Of a stretch of DNA of 64,000 nt, positions 60,821-64,000 are shown one piece after another. The translations under genes and the position numbers were made by a program. The notes under the pieces were generated by a model that was given only the letters and a program-made list of their open reading frames with translations, searched no databases and was not told the DNA's origin. The stretch spans positions 62,001 to 126,000 of the forward strand of contig NZ_MPDJ01000005.1 of assembly GCF_001881565.1 (NCBI RefSeq). The letters run 5' to 3'. How positions within the stretch are numbered: position 1 is the stretch's first letter; every line of letters begins with the position of its first letter. Source of the DNA: Eisenbergiella tayi (GTDB lineage: Bacteria > Bacillota > Clostridia > Lachnospirales > Lachnospiraceae).

Positions 60821-63800
60821 CTATATCACCTTGATATTTTCTTCCCCGTACAGCTCTTCCAGCCGGGAAAGAAGTTCCTTGTCCGCCCTGACATTCCGGT
60901 TGGGAGGCAATGCCTTTTTCGCCTTGGGATTCTCCACATAAATAACGACTCCGTCATTCCCGTCGGACTCGGCCAGCGTTTCCATCAACTGCTTTTCCGC
61001 CGTTTCATATTCCTGCATGGTCGGGAACTTGATCCAGAGAGTCTTGCGGATATCATCAAAAGCCTGGATGGATTCACAGATAATCTTTCCGTCCTTGTCT
61101 TCCTCCGCAGACACCCTGCCCTTCACGAAGACCTTATTTTCCTCCGTCAGCTTCGCGCTTTCCTGCTCATAAACCTTGGGAAAAACAAGCACCTCAATAC
61201 TTCCCACCAGATCCTCCAGCGTGAGAAAGGCCATGATTTTATCATTTTTGGTATATTTGATTTTCTTTTCGGCGATCATGCCGCCAACCGTCACCCGTTC
61301 CTGGTCACGGACATTCATTTCGCCGGTTTCCTCGTCGATCATAAAGTCCGCTGTGGTTCTTGTGATATGCTTTCTCCAGGTCTGCTCATACTCCTCCAGA
61401 GGATGCCCGCTGATATAAATTCCCAGGACTTCCTTTTCAAAGCCAAGCAACAGCTCTTTAGAGTATTCCCCCACATCGGGAAGACGAATCTCAAAATCGC
61501 TTTTTTCTTCTTCACTGACCAGATCAAACAGGCTTATCTGGCCCGCCAGGTTATTTTTCTTATTATGCTGCTGGGAATCCATCATCTGTGCGAATACGCT
61601 CATAAACTGCTTTCTGGTTCCCCCAAGCCCGTCAAAAGTACCGGATTTAATAAAGTTTTCCACGGTACGCTTATTCACTTCCGAGTCCGCCATACGGGTG
61701 ACAAAATCCTGAAGGCTCAGGAAAGGGCCTCTGACCGTGCGTTCCTCCGTCACAGCATCAATCACCGGCCTTCCCACACCCTTGATGGCTGTGAGCGCGT
61801 ACCGGATGGAACCTCCCGACACGGAAAAGCCCGCTTCCCCTTCATTGATATCCGGGGGCAGGATTTTGATGCCCATGCTCCGGCAGGTGAGAATATATTC
61901 CGATACCTTGCCGGGATTATCAATCACGGAGGTCATCAACGCCGCCATGAATTCCAGCGGGTAATAATATTTCAGGTAAGCGGTCTGGTAAGAAACCACC
62001 GCATAACAGGCGGCATGGGATTTATTGAAAGCGTATTTGGCAAAATCCATCATTTCTTCATAAATGGTCCCCGCCACCTGCTCCGATATTCCGTTATTCA
62101 CACAGCCCGGAACGCCTTCTTCTTCATTTCCGTAAATGAAATTGGCTCTTTCTTTTTCCATGACGGACTGTTTTTTCTTACTCATGGCACGGCGCACCAG
62201 GTCACTTCGGCCCATGGTATACCCGCCCAGATCACGCACGATCTGCATAACCTGTTCCTGGTATACAATACAGCCGTAGGTAGGCTCCAGGATAGGCTGA
62301 AGCTGCGGGCACAGATAAGTGATGCTTGCCGCATTGTTCTTCCCTTTGATATACCGGGGGATAAAATCCATGGGGCCGGGCCGGTACAGGGAAATCCCCG
62401 CAATGATATCCTCCAGGTTCCGGGGCTTAAGCTCCTTCATGAAGTTCTTCATCCCGCCGCTTTCCAGCTGGAACACACCGTCGGTTCTTCCGGTGCCGAT
62501 GGAATCCAGGACAGCCTTGTCGTTGAAATCAATATTATCGATATCCAGGCTGATATCCTTATCCTTTTTTATCAGCTTTACCGCATTCTGGATTACCGTC
62601 AGGGTACGCAGCCCCAGGAAATCCATTTTCAGAAGCCCCAGCTCCTCCAGAGTGGTCATGGTAAACTGGGTGGTGATACAGCCGTCGGAGCCTCTGGAAA
62701 GCGGAACGTATTCATCCGCGCTGGCCGGACAGATAACCACGCCGGCCGCATGCATGGAGGTATGCCTGGGAAGGCCCTCCAGACGCTTGCTCATATCGAT
62801 AAGCACCTTTACCTGATCTTCGGTTTCATAGAGCTTCCTCAGCTCGGGATTGGCCTGCAGCGCCCTGTCAATGGTGACATTCAGCTCATTCGGTATCATT
62901 TTGGCAATGCCGTCCACGTAGGAATAGGGGAGATCCATTACCCTTCCCACATCCCGGATAACCCCCTTCGCCGCCATGGTACCGAAGGTCACGATCTGGA
63001 CCACCTTCTCCGCTCCGTATTTCTTTCCCACATAATCTATGACCTCCTGCCGTCTTTCGAAGCAGAAGTCAATATCAATATCCGGCATGGAAACACGTTC
63101 CGGGTTAAGGAAACGTTCAAACAGCAGATTATATTTTATCGGATCAATGTTGGTAATTTTCAGGCAGTAGGATACGATACTTCCCGCCGCCGATCCTCTT
63201 CCCGGTCCGACCATGATATCGTTGCTCTTGGCATAATTGATAAAATCCCACACGATGAGGAAGTAATCCACATAACCCATACGCTGGATTATCCCCAGCT
63301 CATAGTCCAGCCGTTCTCTCAGCGTGCCGTCATCCTCCGGATAGCGTTCCTTCAGGCCGTCGGTGCAGAGCTTGTTCAGATAGCTCCAGGAATCATATCC
63401 CTCAGGCACTTCAAAATGAGGCAGCTTCGTCACGCCGAATTCGATTTCCACGTTGCAGCGGTCCGCAATGATCTGGGTATTCTCCACGGCTTCCCATGCA
63501 TAGGGGAACAGCCCCTTCATTTCTTCTTCGCTTTTCACATAATACTGGCCGCCCTCATACCGCATTCTGTCCTCATCAGCCAGCTTTTTGGCTGTCTGGA
63601 TGCACAGGAGGATATCATGGGGCTTTTCATCCTCCCGGTACGTATAATGCACATCGTTGGTAGCCACAAGAGGGATATCCAGCTCCTTGCTCATGGAAAG
63701 AAGCGCCGTGTTCACCGTACGCTGGGTGGGAATCCCATGATCCTGAAGTTCCAGGAAATAATTGTCCTTTCCAAAACAGGCCTGGTATTTCAGCGCCGCT

Positions 63801-64000
63801 TTTTTGGCTTCGTCAATCAGGCCTTTCTGGATATAGCGGGCCACCTCTCCTGCCAGACAGGCGGAAAGGGCTATGATACCCTCATGGTAACGGTTCAGGA
63901 TCTCCATATCCACCCTGGGCTTATAATAATAGCCTTCGGTGAAGCCTTTGCTCACGATTTTCATCAGATTGGCATAGCCGGTGTTGTTTTCCGCCAGAAG
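60821..64000 (-). CDS. dnaE: DNA polymerase III alpha subunit, 5' end missing
   Basis: About 1060 C-terminal residues are present; the frame is open to the right edge (LLAENNTGYANLMKIVS), so the start lies outside. The rest of the PHP domain is followed by the polymerase core with the catalytic acids in MPDIDIDF and the RHTSMHAAGVVI block. A helix-hairpin-helix region (ALTAIKGVGRPVIDAV) and a C-terminal OB fold (VTVGGMIAEKKIKYTKNDK) come next. This is the DnaE type rather than PolC, since no exonuclease domain interrupts it. pfkA follows, a common pair in Clostridia. Confidence 0.97.
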   Translation of the reverse strand, partial: LLAENNTGYANLMKIVSKGFTEGYYYKPRVDMEILNRYHEGIIALSACLAGEVARYIQKGLIDEAKKAALKYQACFGKDNYFLELQDHGIPTQRTVNTALLSMSKELDIPLVATNDVHYTYREDEKPHDILLCIQTAKKLADEDRMRYEGGQYYVKSEEEMKGLFPYAWEAVENTQIIADRCNVEIEFGVTKLPHFEVPEGYDSWSYLNKLCTDGLKERYPEDDGTLRERLDYELGIIQRMGYVDYFLIVWDFINYAKSNDIMVGPGRGSAAGSIVSYCLKITNIDPIKYNLLFERFLNPERVSMPDIDIDFCFERRQEVIDYVGKKYGAEKVVQIVTFGTMAAKGVIRDVGRVMDLPYSYVDGIAKMIPNELNVTIDRALQANPELRKLYETEDQVKVLIDMSKRLEGLPRHTSMHAAGVVICPASADEYVPLSRGSDGCITTQFTMTTLEELGLLKMDFLGLRTLTVIQNAVKLIKKDKDISLDIDNIDFNDKAVLDSIGTGRTDGVFQLESGGMKNFMKELKPRNLEDIIAGISLYRPGPMDFIPRYIKGKNNAASITYLCPQLQPILEPTYGCIVYQEQVMQIVRDLGGYTMGRSDLVRRAMSKKKQSVMEKERANFIYGNEEEGVPGCVNNGISEQVAGTIYEEMMDFAKYAFNKSHAACYAVVSYQTAYLKYYYPLEFMAALMTSVIDNPGKVSEYILTCRSMGIKILPPDINEGEAGFSVSGGSIRYALTAIKGVGRPVIDAVTEERTVRGPFLSLQDFVTRMADSEVNKRTVENFIKSGTFDGLGGTRKQFMSVFAQMMDSQQHNKKNNLAGQISLFDLVSEEEKSDFEIRLPDVGEYSKELLLGFEKEVLGIYISGHPLEEYEQTWRKHITRTTADFMIDEETGEMNVRDQERVTVGGMIAEKKIKYTKNDKIMAFLTLEDLVGSIEVLVFPKVYEQESAKLTEENKVFVKGRVSAEEDKDGKIICESIQAFDDIRKTLWIKFPTMQEYETAEKQLMETLAESDGNDGVVIYVENPKAKKALPPNRNVRADKELLSRLEELYGEENIKVI

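Overview
The window reads as chromosomal DNA of a low-to-mid-GC Firmicute of class Clostridia, most likely a gut Lachnospiraceae. This rests on the rplJL-rpoBC cluster with a Gram-positive L10 leader, strong Shine-Dalgarno sites with frequent TTG starts, the argF-birA-coaX-dusB-greA neighbourhood, and a gut-type NRPS. The genus cannot be fixed by eye. Most genes lie on the minus strand; only nanA and the SGNH hydrolase are on plus.

Layout by region. 1-3.3 kb holds a CotH / DUF4956 / VTC-polyphosphate-polymerase / lipoprotein operon, cut off at the left edge. 3.5-12.9 kb holds rpoC, rpoB, rplL and rplJ with the L10 leader. 13.3-17.8 kb holds two membrane proteins of unknown role and a CapA-family enzyme. 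18.1-20.6 kb holds rplA, rplK, nusG, secE and rpmG. 20.6-34 kb is a tight six-gene operon: a 2460-residue NRPS ending in a thioester reductase, its own histidine kinase and HD-GYP regulator, an acyl-AMP ligase, an acyl carrier protein and a phosphopantetheinyl transferase. It probably makes an N-acylated dipeptide aldehyde. 34-35.8 kb holds an acyl-CoA carboxylase carboxyltransferase behind a FabT-like palindrome. 35.8-43.4 kb is a sialic-acid region (ROK kinase, YhcH, NanE, two RpiR regulators, NanA, SGNH hydrolase) interrupted by a small HTH protein and UDP-galactopyranose mutase. 43.5-45.4 kb is a GH120 beta-xylosidase. 45.7-51.6 kb is housekeeping (greA, unknown, dusB, coaX, unknown, birA, argF). 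51.8-53.2 kb is the SPFH/NfeD pair. 53.7-56.3 kb holds two SleB-type cell-wall hydrolases with WalR-like boxes. 56.7-64 kb holds an rRNA methylase, KtrAB-like potassium uptake, pfkA and a truncated dnaE.

The most unusual feature is a family of three intergenic elements (12970-13259, 17800-18069, 53338-53589). Each has two long inverted arms of 82-91 bp that are perfect or near-perfect within a copy but unrelated between copies. The arms enclose a shared core of 88-120 nt. The core has invariant blocks GCAGCGGTACTAA and TAAGGACCGGCG around a 6-bp stem with compensatory changes at three pairs. Each copy lies between the 3' end of one transcription unit and the promoter of the next, 23-45 bp upstream of the next -35 box. 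I know no named repeat family with private arms and a shared core, and I put this forward as the candidate undescribed system.

No rRNA, tRNA, CRISPR array, transposase or phage gene was seen. Starts were re-chosen from Shine-Dalgarno position wherever the longest reading frame began too early, and this is stated per gene.
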